Part shown: piece by piece, positions 24,700 through 34,707 of the stretch
Layout: every line of letters starts with the position of its first letter
How positions within the stretch are numbered: the first letter of the stretch is position 1
Origin: Erythrophleum ivorense
Lineage: Eukaryota; Streptophyta; Magnoliopsida; Fabales; Fabaceae
Direction of reading: 5' to 3'
DNA: 64,000 nt
NCBI GenBank assembly: GCA_026724425.1
Contig: JAIUCV010001089.1
Span: forward strand, 121,707-185,706
Notes under the pieces: generated by a model
Seen by the model: only the letters and a program-made list of their open reading frames with translations
Told to the model about the DNA's origin: nothing
Databases searched by the model: none
Program-made: the position numbers and the translations under genes

Positions 24700-25575
24700 T
24701 AGGTAATATTTGGTGAATTTTTGAAATTGGAGAATTTTTTGATTTTAGTTATTGTACTGTGCAACTAGGTCCGAAAATAAATCTATGTCATTCATGGACC
24801 AAACGGTGTCCAATTGTCATGAAATTTTATGGGGATTAACTATAAATCCATAGTGACTTATTCCAACTAGAAGCACCTCAATTGGAGTCTATAGAGGGAG
24901 AATGAACTTTTTGAAGTTCTATGTCAGTATTAGGGAAGCCATCCGACCTTCGTCACTATTTCATTTGTTTTTGAGGTCCAAGGCTACTGAAACGATCTGA
25001 ACTTATTTTTTCCCTCTAGTTAACATCTGTATCTTTCCAAATTGATATAGTTTTATGAGATTGGATTTTTTTGGAATTAGTTACAAATTTTCGAAGTTCA
25101 TGACAGCAAGCTGCACCAGTACCAGGGATAGCCAGACCTCTGTCGCTTTTTTGATGTCAAACATGGTCCAAATATTGATATTCTGGTTGGGAAGTATTTT
25201 TAGTGTAAATTTAAAACTTGGAGATTTCCAAAGAGCTATGTCTTTCTTGATTTCCATTTTTCTAGAATTAGTTATGATTTTCCAAAATTAGAGCCAAAAA
25301 TCTGACTTTTAGGCTCATTTGAGAAATTGCATTTTCTTGGTTTTTGGCTTCATATCTGTGGTTTATGAGTTGTTTGATGCTATGTACAAGTTGTATAAAT
25401 GGAGTTTGAGTGGATTATGTGATTGATGGGTTCACAGGACCCACGAGATAATATATGAGCATTTAAACCCCGTTTTATAGCATGAAAATGCCACGGTTTA
25501 TACTTATTCTTTGGAAATTATATGGAATCAAACTTTGAGGGAGATTAGTTAGAGTTAAGTCACTATGGTGTTACA
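24700..25575 (+). repeat. Four diverged tandem modules of about 185 bp in TC LTR
   Basis: Anchors such as GAATTAGTTANRANTTTTCRAA recur at about 24711, 24902, 25074 and 25266, spaced about 190, 175 and 190 bp. Each module also carries a later ATCTNTANCTTTCNAAATTG-like segment. The same series is in the right LTR (about 32214, 32405, 32580 and 32772) and in other T LTRs. Confidence 0.7.
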
Positions 25576-25579
25576 TTTT

Positions 25580-25591
25580 TGGTATCAAAAC
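25580..25591 (+). other. Primer-binding site of TC (initiator Met-tRNA type)
   Basis: TGGTATCAAAAC lies 4 bp after the left LTR end and matches TGGTATCAGAGC, the usual plant initiator-Met primer site, except for two bases near its 3' end. Confidence 0.85.
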
Positions 25592-25725
25592 AAAGGTTCA
25601 GGCACTTTTACTCGATGTTGGGCTCTTGAATGATGTGAATTACTTGTGTTTAGTGTGAATTGCCATAGAAGTGGTAACATCCATATACATATGTGCTTGT
25701 GCTATAATTGTGAACTGAGGATTGA

Positions 25726-25738
25726 TACTTCTTTTCAG
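25726..25738 (+). promoter_or_regulatory. Predicted 3' splice site just before TC gag
   Basis: ACTTCTTTTCAG, a pyrimidine tract with CAG, ends 2 bp before the gag ATG at 25741. A similar TTGTTTTAG stands before TA gag. With donor-like sites in the LTR leader this suggests a spliced gag RNA; no transcript data are available. Confidence 0.5.
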
Positions 25739-25740
25739 AC

Positions 25741-26885
25741 ATGGTTGAGACTAGACGGGACAGGGGTAGAGGCAGGCTACCCAGCATTCAGAGAGCTGAG
25801 CCAGAGGTTCTTGTTGGGCCTGAGGATCCTCTGCGAACCATCATAAAGAGGCTTAGTCGATATGAAGCCATAATGGGCCAGCACCAGGAGATGCTGGAAC
25901 AATAGAGGTACATTGCCCAGCAATAACATGATATGATCATGCACCTACAAGATACCCTGGCCAGGCAAGAAGAAGCTAGGAGAGAAGCCCCTGTACCTCA
26001 GCCATCCACATTTGGCGTTCCACCCTGCACCCCCTCAGGAGCCTATTGCTGCTCAGACCTAGATGCCTATCCAGAAACTGTTGAAGTAGTTTTGATAGAA
26101 TATTCCACCCTCGTTTGATGGGGAGTTAGATGCAGATAAGGTGGAGGCTTGGGTTATGGAGCTCGAGAAAATATTCTCGATGATGGATTATACCACTGAG
26201 CAGAAAGCTTAACTAGCCACTTTCATGCTACAAAAAGAAGCTGATAGATGGTGGCGTAGCACAAAACCTCTAATGGAGACCAAAAATGTACAGATAACTT
26301 GGGAAAGCTTCTTAGTTGAGTTTTATGAGAAATATTTCCCTAGTTCAGTGAGGAAGAAGAAAGAGATGGAATTTATGGGCTTGAGATAGACGGATGAGAT
26401 AACTGTGAACTAGTATGTGGCCAAGTTCATTGAGCTGTCTCGATATTCCTTTTACCTTTAGAGGTATGATAATGAACCCTATAGATGTGATCAGTTTGAG
26501 ACTGGGTTGAACCCCCTGATTAGCGACAGAGTTACCCCACAACAAATCAGAAAGTTTAATACCCTTATGGAGGTCAGCAGGGTGATTAAGACTAACCTAC
26601 GAGCTATCATGCCTGCTGTGAGTACAACTAGTTAGAAGGGGGTTTCGGAATTGAAAAGGCCGAGACCGAAAAAGGGTTCTAGTGTGACATCCAGTGCCAA
26701 GAAGAGAGGCAAGGGGCCATGGAACTGAAGGCCACAGCGGGGTAAGCCGATGACGCCTCCTCGGAGCCAGTCATCCTTCCAGCAGTCTCCGGTGACATGT
26801 TTCAAGTATGGAAAGTCAGGGAATATTGCTAGACACTGTCCTTAGATAGACACAGCACCTCCTCCTAGGCCGCAGACCTAAGGCC
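25741..26885 (+). pseudogene. gag: TC gag (capsid and zinc knuckle), broken
   Basis: Gag would form the cytoplasmic particle and bind element RNA. ATG at 25741 opens MVETRRDRGRGRLPS. A stop after about 54 codons and another soon after are followed by open reading to 26118. There the frame must shift at about 26101 to continue into IPPSFDGELDADKVEAWVME. The retrotransposon gag domain then reads ADRWWRST, ITWESFLVEFYEKYFP and YVAKFIELSRYSF. The zinc knuckle near 26800 reads CFKYGKSGNIARHCP, so the second Cys is Tyr and the His is Asn: it should not bind zinc. Stops stand where related copies have Gln (for example TAG before YVAKF), Gln before KGVSE, and others. The product is not made intact. 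Confidence 0.9.
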
Positions 26886-26887
26886 GA

Positions 26888-27319
26888 GTGTTTGCACTCA
26901 CTCAGCAGAAAGCCAGTGCATCCCTCAGTTTGATTCGAGGTACGTTGATAGTGAATGGCTTTCCTGTAGTTGCTATGTTTGATTCGGGTGCTAGTCACTC
27001 GTTTATATCCTATGATTGTGTAAGGCAATTGGGTCTGACTGTTAGTGTCTTGCCATTTGACTTGTCTGTCACTGCACCCACTGGAGGCCACATGGTTACT
27101 TCCCATACTTGCTTAAATGTCACTGTTCAATTCAATCATTGCCATACCACTATTGATTTGATCTGTATGCCCTTCTATGATATTGATTTGATTGTTGGTA
27201 TGAACTGGTTAGCCGCGAATAATACGGTACTTGATTGTGAACATCGAACCATTTCCTTACCTGCTTATGGGACCATACCTAGTGTAGTAGCTGAGTTATC
27301 TTTTGTGACTGCTACCTAG
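26888..27319 (+). pseudogene. TC aspartic protease domain (143-residue open segment)
   Basis: This is the retropepsin-like protease that would cut the polyprotein. The open segment from 26888 is not a real start; it begins after an in-frame TAA at a Gln position. The active-site motif FDSGASHSF sits at residues 31-39 with Asp32, Ser33 and Gly34 intact. Downstream are VLPFDLSVTAPTGG, ICMPFYDIDLIVGMNWL near residue 100, and a terminal region ending at a TAG in place of the Gln before AERHLECGC. Length and order match the Tekay type. This domain is better preserved than the same domain in TA, but it lies in a broken polyprotein. Confidence 0.9.
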
Positions 27320-28342
27320 GCTGAGAGGCATTTAGAGTGTGGATGTCAAAGGTTTCTAGTCTTTTTCTCTATTTGGGCTGAGGTAGAGGAAGGGATAGAG
27401 GAGTCTCAGTTGTCAGGGAATTCCCAGAGATTTTCCTTAAAGAGTTTGACTTTAATGGTCTATCCCTAAGAAAGAACTAGAGTTCCCTATAGACATAGTG
27501 CCTGGAGCTGGACTGGTGTCCAAGGCTCCTTACAGGATGGCTTCTGCCGAGCTCGCTGAGTTAAAAAAGCAGATAGAGGAATTGTTAGAGAAAGGGTTTA
27601 TCCGCCCTAGTGTTTCACCTTGGGGAGCTCCGGTGTTATTTGTGAAAAAGAAAGATAGTAGCTTACGTTTGTGTATTGATTACAGATAGTTGAATAAAGT
27701 TACCATCAAGAATAAATATTCTCTCCCTAGAATTGATGATTTGTTAGATCAATTAGCTGGGGCATCTGTATTTTCCAAGATAGATCTTAGATCTAGGTAT
27801 CACTAGTTGAGGTGAGAACTGAAGACGTCTCCAAGACGACCTTCAGAACGAGATATGGGCATTATAAGTTCCTTGTAATACCATTCAGGTTGATGAATGT
27901 GCCTGTTGTGTTTATGGATTACATGAACAGGGTATTTAGACCGTATCTAGATCAGTTTGTGGTGGTCTTCATCGATGATATCCTAGTGTATTCCAGATCC
28001 TTTGAAGAGCACGAGAGGCATTTGAGATTAGTCCTAGAGACCTTGAGAGAGAAAAGGTTGTATGCCAAACTTAGTAAATGTGAGTTTTGGTTGACCGAGG
28101 TGAGATTCTTAGGTCATGTGATCTCACGAGACGGGATCGCGGTTGATCCCCATAAAGTTGAGGTTGTGTTACAGTGGGATAGACCTAGAATGATCATCGA
28201 GGTTAGGAGTTTCCTAGGTTTGGCAGGGTACTATTGACGATTTATTCAGGGCTTTTCTCATATAGCTTTACCACTGACAAGGCTAACTAGGAAAGAGACA
28301 CCATTTGTGTGGGATGATAGATGTGAGAGGAGTTTCTAGGAG
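27320..28342 (+). pseudogene. pol: TC reverse transcriptase domain, broken
   Basis: RT copies element RNA into DNA. After the linker REFPEIF a frame change brings in EFPIDIVPGAG and KAPYRMASAELAELKKQIEE. The palm continues with SLRLCIDYR, a TAG at the next Gln, LNKVTIKNKY and VFSKIDLRSRYH, with the first catalytic Asp kept. A frameshift at about 27812 leads to the open segment ending 28237. Its FIDDILVYS box holds both catalytic Asp (residues 55 and 56). The fingers/palm motif PFGLTNAP reads PFRLMNVP, with Arg for a conserved Gly, which should harm the fold. Connection motifs KCEFWLTEVRFLGH and FLGLAGYY follow, then a TGA for Arg and a TAG for Gln. Confidence 0.9.
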
Positions 28343-28765
28343 TTGAAGCTCCGTTTGACCACTGCCCCTGTACTGATTATCCCTAACCCTAGTAAACCAT
28401 TTGTGGTTTATTGTGATGCCTCAGGCAAAGGGTTAGGATGTGTGTTGATGCAGCAGGGTAGAGTAGTGGCATATACCTCTAGGCAGTTGAGGCCTCATGA
28501 GGAGAATTATCCTATGCATGATCTGGAGTTAACCGCCGTAGTGTTTGCTCTTAAAATTTGGAGGAACTATCTGTATGGTGCTACCATAGAGATTTATAGT
28601 GACCACAAGAGTCTAAAATACCTATTGATTAGAAGGAACTCAATATGAGACAGAGAAGATGGATGGAGTTTCTGAAAGATTATGATTATGTGTTGAAATA
28701 TCATCAGGGCAAGGCCAATGTGGTGGTAGATGCCCTGAGTAGGAAATCCATCCATGTAGCCCATA
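28343..28765 (+). pseudogene. pol: TC RNase H domain, broken by one frameshift
   Basis: RNase H removes the RNA strand during reverse transcription. Motifs in order: FVVYCDASGKGLGCVLMQ with the first catalytic Asp, HDLELTAVVFALKIWRNYL with the catalytic Glu, EIYSDHKSLKYL with the next Asp, and VVVDALSRKS with the last. The first three are in the frame of the segment 28343-28648. A frameshift near 28630-28648 moves the reading to the frame starting RQRRWMEFLKDYDYVLKYHQ. All four acidic residues are visible, so the damage is mainly the frame break. Confidence 0.88.
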
Positions 28766-30105
28766 TGATAATTAGGGAGCAAGAGCTCCTAGAGAAGTTC
28801 AGAAACATGAACTTCTCTTGTCAGGTGACATCGAGTAAATTGTATCTAAGTGTAACCCGAATTGAGAATGTATTGAGAACTCAGATCTTAGATGCCCAGA
28901 GAGAGGATGAGTTCCTATGACAGATCAGGAATGAGATTTCCTAAGGTAGGACCTCAGATTTCAAGGTGTCTAAGGATGGTATGATAGTATACCGAAATAG
29001 AATTTGTGTACCTGGTCGAAATGAGTTAAGAGAAAGCATTTTAGAAGAGGCACATAAGAGTACGTATACTATCCACCTAGGTGCCACCAAGATGTATCAG
29101 GATTTGAAAAGAATTTTCTGGTGGCCAGGGATGAAGAGTGATGTGACGGATTATGTATCTAGATGCCTAGTGTGTCAGAAGGTAAAAATAGAACATCAAA
29201 GACCAGCTGAGTTGTTGCAACCACTAGATATCCCTAAGTAGAAGTGGGATAGTATAGCCATGGATTTTGTTATGGGGTTACCCAGGACATCCTCTGGATA
29301 CGATGCTATTTGGGTAGTTATGGATAGACTGACGAAGTCTGCACACTTCTTAGCTATCAGGGCTATTCATACACTAGATAGATTAGCCTAGTTGTATATT
29401 AGAGAGATAGTGCAACTTCACGGAGTACCCAGTAGCATAGTTTCGGATAGAGACCCCAGGTTCACATCGAACTTCTGGAGGTCGTTACAGCATGCCTTAG
29501 GGACCAGGTTGTGGTTTAGTACTGTATATCACCCCCAGACAGATGGTCAGACTGAGAGGGCCATCCAGAACTTAGAAGACATGTTGAGGGCATGTGTGTT
29601 AGAAATGAAGGGTAACTGGGATGTGTATTTACCATTAGCAAAGTTTTCTTATAATAACAGTTACCATTCCAGTATTCAGATGGCCCCTTATGAGGCTTTG
29701 TATGGGAGAAAGTGTAGATCCCCTCTATGCTGGTTTGAGCTAGGTAAGAGGAGTATGATAAGACCTGAAATTGTGGACAAGACCACCCAACAAATAGAAT
29801 TGATTAGAAAGAGACTCCTTACGGCCCAAAGTAGGCAGAAAAGCTATACTCATAAGAGAAGAAGGCTGTTAGAGTTTGAGATTGGAGACCATGTATTCAT
29901 TCAAGTGTCTCTAGTGACGAGAGTAGGTCGGTCGATGAGGGTAAGGAAGCTCAGTCCTAGGTATATTGGTCCATTTGGAATCCTTGAGAAAATTGGGCCC
30001 GTGGCTTACCGGATAGCTTTGCCTCCTAACCTAGCCCAAATCCATGGTGTTTTTCATGTCTCCCAGTTGAAAAAGTATTTATTAGATCCCTCACATGTCA
30101 TAGAA
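28766..30105 (+). pseudogene. pol: TC integrase domain, active-site residues kept but interrupted by stops
   Basis: Integrase joins the DNA copy to the host chromosome. The zinc-binding N terminus in the segment 28966-29241 has His30, His37, Cys67 and Cys70 (EEAHKSTYTIHLG ... SRCLVCQK). The catalytic core has AMDFVMGLP, then SDRDPRF (Asp19 of the segment 29392-30222) and QTDGQTER (Glu55), a D-35-E spacing that is correct. The GPF/GPY module KLSPRYIGPFGILEKIGPVAYRIALP and the FHVSQLKKY motif follow. Stops are TGA and TAA near 28918-28943, TAG for a Trp after LDIPK, and TAG for Gln before LYIREIV. The core is the best-preserved protein segment in the window. Confidence 0.92.
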
Positions 30106-30322
30106 TATAAGCATGTGCAATTGCTGGAAGATATTTCCTATGTGGTGAGACCGGAGAGAATTGTGGATGTGAAGCTGAAACAGCTGAGAAGTAAGAGCAT
30201 TCCTCTGGTGAAAGTGATCTAGAGAGGTCTGACATCTGAGGAAGCAACCTGGGAATTGGAGAATGAAATGAGGCAAAAAATATCCAGAGTTATTCCCTTA
30301 AGGTATGTATTTAAATTTTGAG
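30106..30322 (+). pseudogene. TC C-terminal chromodomain
   Basis: Chromodomains at the integrase C terminus of chromoviruses are thought to steer insertion to heterochromatin. After HVIEYKHVQL the segment reads YVVRPERIVDVKLKQLRSK, then SIPLVKVI, a TAG for the invariant Trp, and TSEEATWELENEM. This matches the chromodomain pattern of beta strands followed by a C-terminal helix with an EEATWE core. It ends near the conserved F-GRNFF-like tail in front of the polypurine tract. This domain identifies the clade. Confidence 0.88.
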
Positions 30323-30337
30323 GACGAAATTTCTTTT

Positions 30338-30351
30338 AAAAAGGGTGGAAA
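30338..30351 (+). other. Polypurine tract of TC
   Basis: AAAAAGGGTGGAAA lies directly before the right LTR start TGTAACAACC, at the usual place for plus-strand DNA priming. Confidence 0.85.
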
Positions 30352-30423
30352 TGTAACAACCAGAAAAAGAAAAGAAAAAAAAAGGCTGAAAATTTTTTGA
30401 AGTCCTAAAATTTTCTAAGTCTG

Positions 30424-30645
30424 CTAGCTATAGCGAGAAATGGCCTAGCTATAGCGAATGTACCTGTTCGCTATAGCGAGAAAGGGTCTAGCTATTGCGA
30501 GAGTTCCTTTTCGCTATAGCAAAAATGCTTCTAGCTATAGCGAGTGCGGGCATCCCATACAAAAACCAGGGAGTTGCTCGCCGTAGCGCGCGCCGTAGCG
30601 AAAACAGGGGTCTAGGATTGATACGTGCTCGTCGTAGCAAGGGTT
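30424..30645. repeat. Palindrome array (TTCGCTATAGCGAA type) in TC right LTR
   Basis: About eight half or full sites with the core GCTATAGC, such as CTAGCTATAGCGA and TTCGCTATAGCGAG, are followed by three CGCCGTAGCG or CGTCGTAGC variants. Spacing is about 20-30 bp. The array is CpG-rich in AT-rich surroundings. Confidence 0.88.
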
Positions 30646-30793
30646 AGCTCGGAAAAGTGTGAAAAAAGAGAATTTGACTTCTTAAAGTGTCTAGATTCAT
30701 TCTTTTCCTTTAAACCGACCTAAGCTTCGACCAAAAGAGAGAAAAAGGATGTAGAGAGAGGGAGAGACCTAGAGAAGGAAGGAAAACAAGAAA

Positions 30794-30802
30794 AAAGGTA
30801 AG
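30794..30802 (+). promoter_or_regulatory. Donor-like splice site in TC leader
   Basis: AAAG|GTAAGC matches the plant 5' splice consensus well. It follows a purine-rich leader, as do AAAG|GTATG in T3 and AAG|GTATGG in T5. Prediction only. Confidence 0.45.
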
Positions 30803-31376
30803 CAAGCTTGAGATTTCCATAGCTTTTCTTCTTAGCATGTTGTTCTTCTCTCTTTGCCCTCTCTTTCTATGGTTTTGGTTATTGAGTTGGGCTTGGTTCA
30901 GAAGAGGGAAAGTGGAAAACCACTCTTGAAGAAGGCTAGAACTCATGTATCTTCACTTCTTCTTCTTTGCTTTCCTTTCTTGAGAGCTTGAGAGAGGAAG
31001 AAGTGTTAGTGGAATTCTAGAGAGAGAATCCTTAGTTTCTTACATATGTAGTGGGGCTTGCTTTGATAAAGAGGCCCTTAGTTTTGTGAGCGTTTATTTG
31101 AGTTATAAGAGAGCAATTCCATGCTCTTTATTGTGTCTAGGCTCAAGAGAAGCAACTCCGTCTAGTTGTACTTGTGGGACTAAGAAGGAAGAAGAGAAAT
31201 TGAAAGGGAAGGCTTGTGTTAGCCGATAAGGTAGCTCTCCACTCTTTCTTGTTGCATTCTTCGATGTGTAATAGTCATGGTATACTTGTGTATGTGCTTG
31301 TATTGTGAGACATGCCATTTGTTATTATGTTGATGCATTGGTACTAATATGTTTATGTTTTGAGTTGTGAAAATTG

Positions 31377-31502
31377 CTCGGGTGAGGTGGTGTCAAAAGT
31401 CCTTTGAGACGGGTGATATGGAGCCAAAAGTCCTTAAACCAAGGGTGAGGCCAATCCAAAAGTCCCAAAACTCGGGTGAGGCTAGACCAAAAGTCCCTAG
31501 AG
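31377..31502 (+). repeat. AAAAGTCC tandem array in TC right LTR
   Basis: Four units of about 30 bp end CAAAAGTCCTTTGAG, CAAAAGTCCTTAAAC, CAAAAGTCCCAAAAC and CAAAAGTCCCTAGAG. This is the most regular array in the window. Confidence 0.9.
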
Positions 31503-34500
31503 CTTATTTTTGGCATTGATACAAAACAATGGCATGAAAAGTATGTGTTGTGTAAATTGTGAATGGTTTGCATGCTTGACTTGTTCATATGCCTTGATTG
31601 CTTCCTTGAATGAGTATGAGCTATTGAGATTCCCTGAATCTCACCCCTTCCCTCTCCCATCTCATATGGTCCAGGTGGAGCTCAAGAGCCTAAGAGTAGA
31701 GGCCATGAGGCATAGAAGGCCTTGTTTTGCCACTCTTGCACACTCACACCTAGCTTGATGTATAGGAAGACCGAGTGCTTATGTATATATATTATTTTTG
31801 AGATATAAATATTTGAGCAAGTGTAAAAGAATGTATGAATGATGTATAAACTATGTAGAGAGCCAAAGCAAGGAAAATGTGGGATTTGGCCCTTTTGTAG
31901 CTTACACGTAAGAATGTATTTTACCCTGTAGCATAGTGAGTTTGAGATGTGTATTGATTTGGACCACTTGAGTATTTCATATATACTATGTTGATACTTT
32001 CAAACTTACCCAAGAGGTGCTTGAACATCTAGGAGGTCATTTGGACCCACTTTGAACCATTTTGGGTGCCAAAACCGTCAAATTTGTGAGTTCCATCAAA
32101 GTATGACCAAATGAGCTCTTCTTGATATGAAATTTGGCATGCCTCTAGAGCCTATTGAGAGCTTCTTAAGAAGCTAAGGTGGGTAATATTTTGAGGTCTA
32201 GGGAATATTTGGTGCATTGTTGAAATTGGAAAATTTTCTGGTTTTGGTTATTTTACTGTGCAACTAGGTCCAAAAATGAATCTATGTCATTCATGGACCA
32301 AACGGTGTCCGATTGTCATGAAATTTTATGGGGATAAACTAGATATCTATAGTGTCCTATAACAACTACAAGAACCTCAATCGGAGGTCTGTAGAGGGAG
32401 AATGAACTTTTCTGAAGTTCTGTGTCAATATCAAGGAAGCCATCTGACCTTTGTTATTATTCCATTAGTTTTCGAGGTCCAAGGGCTATTAAAACGATCT
32501 AAAATTATTTTTCCCCTCTAGTTAACATCTTTATCTTTCCAAATTGGTATAGTTTTCCTAGATTAGATTTTTTTGAAATTAGTTACAAATTTTCGAAGTT
32601 CATGATAGCAAGTTGCACCAGTACCAGGGATGGCCAGACCTCTGTCTCTTTTTCGATGTCAAACATGGTCCAAATACTGAGATTGTGGTTGGAAAGTATT
32701 TTTAGTGTACATTTAACACTTAGAGATTTCTAGAGAGCTATGGTTTGCTTGATTCCCATTTTTCTAGAATTAGTTATGATTTTCCAAAGTTAGAGCCAAA
32801 AATCTAACTTTTGGGCTCATTTAAGAAATTGTATTTTCTTAGTTTTTGGCTTCATATCTGTGTTTTATGAGTTGTTTGATGCTATGTACAAGTTGTATAA
32901 ATGGATTTTGAGTGGATTATGTGATTGATGGGTTCACAGGACCCACGGGACAAAATATGAGCTTTTAAACCCTGTTTTATAGCATGAAAACGCCATGGTT
33001 TATACTTGTTCTTTGGAAATTATATGAAATCAAGCCTTGAAGGAGATTAGTTGGAGTTAAGTCATTATGGTGTTACATAATCCACTTACTTGGCAAGCCT
33101 TTCTATACTATATATGACTTGCTTAAATGTTGAAAATATCTCTTGAATGATTGCACATGTCAATATGCCATGCATGCATTTGTAAGACTAGTTTTGCATC
33201 TTTTATGTGTGATTGAAAGGGAGATGAACTATTGGGATTCTTTGAATCTTATTCCCTCCTCTCCAATGTTCTAACATGCTAGGTGGACCAAGTGGATAAG
33301 GCATTGAGAGCCACACCTTAGAAGTTGAAATTGTGACAAGAAAGTATTCAAATTTTATTCCTTTAAGGCTATATGAATGGCAAATGGTGCAATCCATTAT
33401 TATATGTGTCCTATGATGTTATGAATATATATAATTATGCTAATGTATCATTTATAAATGAGAGCCAAGATTATATGTATTGAAATGTGCATTTTGGACA
33501 TGTGGTGGCAAACTAGTGTTATGGAAATGTATGCATAAATAGAAGTAGAATGACCAAATTGAGATGCATGAGGTTTAGGACCACTTAGGCAGCTCATAAA
33601 AACCATATTCATACTTTTAAACTTGCCCAAGAGGTGCCAAACGTCAAGAAAGACTATTTGGACACATTTGGTATTTAATATGGACCAAAATTGACCATAT
33701 TGGAAACCTATACCATTTTTTGTCCAAATGAGCTCTTCTTGATCTAAAATTTGGAATGCATTTATATCTTGTTGAGAGATTTTTAGGAAGAAAAAGTGTA
33801 GAATTTTTGGAGGTCTATGGAATATTTGATGAATTTTCAAAGTTGAAAAAAATTCTGAAATTGGTTCAGGGTACTATTCACTCAGGTCCGAAAATGAATT
33901 CTATCTCTTAGGGGACAAATGATGTCCAATTACCACAAACTTTTACAGGAAAAAAATGAGACATTCCTAGTGACTTGTACCAACTAGAAGCACTTCATTT
34001 GGATGTCTAGAGAGGGAGATATAAATTTTTGAAATTTCTATCTAGTATTAGGCATCTAGATTGACCTAGGTGACTGTTTGATTGCTTTTCAATACCTGGA
34101 TGTGCCTAAACTAGTCTAAAGTTATTTGTCCCCTCTAGCTAATATCTGTAGCTTTCTAGATTAGTATCATTTGTATAGATTGGATTTTTGAAGAATTAAT
34201 TGGACATTTTTGAAGTTTGTAGTAAAAAACCTGTATCAGTACCAGTAGCCAATCAGACCTCTACACCTTTTCGAATGTCAAACATCTTTTGTGTTATGTT
34301 TCATGGTCTGAACATATTTGTAACATAAAGTAGACATCTGTAGCTTTCTAGAATGGTAAAGAATGCATGATTTTGATTTTTCTAAAATTAGTTATGATTT
34401 TTCAAAGTTTGTGAAAGAAAAGGGAAAATTCTAGTCGAGGCTATCTGTATGAATTTTATGTATTCCTTTGCCTTGCACGAGTTGTTGGCCACTTTTGGTG

Positions 34501-34707
34501 ATGAAAATGATTTGTATTTATGTAATTAAATATGAGAATGTGATACATAAGCTCACACAGTCATGGGACACTGAATGAAAAATTTATACGCAGTGTAATG
34601 CTAAATACTCATTATTTTAATTAATTTTCTTGCTCCTTCATGAAATGCATGATGTGAAGCATGAGAATAGCATGAGATAAGCTAAGGAATTATGGTGTTA
34701 CATATGG

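Larger units (their letters stand above)
24511..25575 (+). repeat. Left LTR of TC, internally deleted
   Basis: This LTR is 1,065 bp against 2,726 bp for the right LTR. The match breaks at about 24681, after GGCATCCCATACAA, and resumes at the equivalent of right-LTR position about 32187. The leader, donor-like sites and AAAAGTCC array are missing. LTRs are equal at insertion, so the deletion happened afterwards. Confidence 0.92.
24511..33077 (+). mobile_element. Ty3/gypsy Tekay-type chromovirus TC, youngest autonomous-type element, decayed
   Basis: The left LTR starts TGTAACAACC at 24511 and the right LTR ends GGTGTTACA at 33077, with an exact duplication TAATC at 24506-24510 and 33078-33082. 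Internal region 25576-30351 (4,776 bp): primer-binding site, gag, zinc knuckle, protease, RT, RNase H, integrase, chromodomain, polypurine tract. The chromodomain after integrase and the FDSGASHSFIS, FIDDILVYS and HPQTDGQTER motifs place it in the Tekay/Del chromoviruses. The left LTR has lost about 1.6 kb, including the promoter. In a stretch aligned by eye (25074-25295 against 32575-32797) the LTRs differ at roughly 20 of 220 positions, which suggests an insertion a few million years old if usual plant rates hold. Stops and frameshifts make it non-autonomous. Confidence 0.95.
30352..33077 (+). repeat. Right LTR of TC, full length
   Basis: This LTR is 2,726 bp, from TGTAACAACC to GGTGTTACA. 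It carries a palindrome array at 30424-30645, donor-like AAG|GTAAGC at 30797/30798 and AAG|GTAGCTC at 31230/31231, an AAAAGTCC array at 31377-31502, and four 185-bp modules from about 32190. It is about 700 bp shorter than other T LTRs and its first 300 bp are unlike theirs. Confidence 0.92.
22509..34702 (+). mobile_element. Solo LTR T5 (T family) inside TA pol, split by chromovirus TC
   Basis: T5 starts TGTAATATTGCC and ends TGGTGTTACA, with an exact duplication TATGG at 22504-22508 and 34703-34707. Without TC its length is about 3.62 kb (22509-24510 plus 33083-34702). Compared with T4 and T3 the first 50 or so bases appear to be missing or rearranged. A TATA box is at 23012, and donor-like AAG|GTATGG and AAG|GTAATT lie at 23141/23142 and 23330/23331. 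The AAAAGTCC array, decayed, starts at about 24345 and is interrupted by TC at 24510. No internal region of its own exists. Confidence 0.9.

Noticed and set aside
33448..33840. 130-residue minus-strand ORF
   Set aside because: It lies wholly within the T5 LTR and is interrupted in the equivalent parts of T8 and T9.
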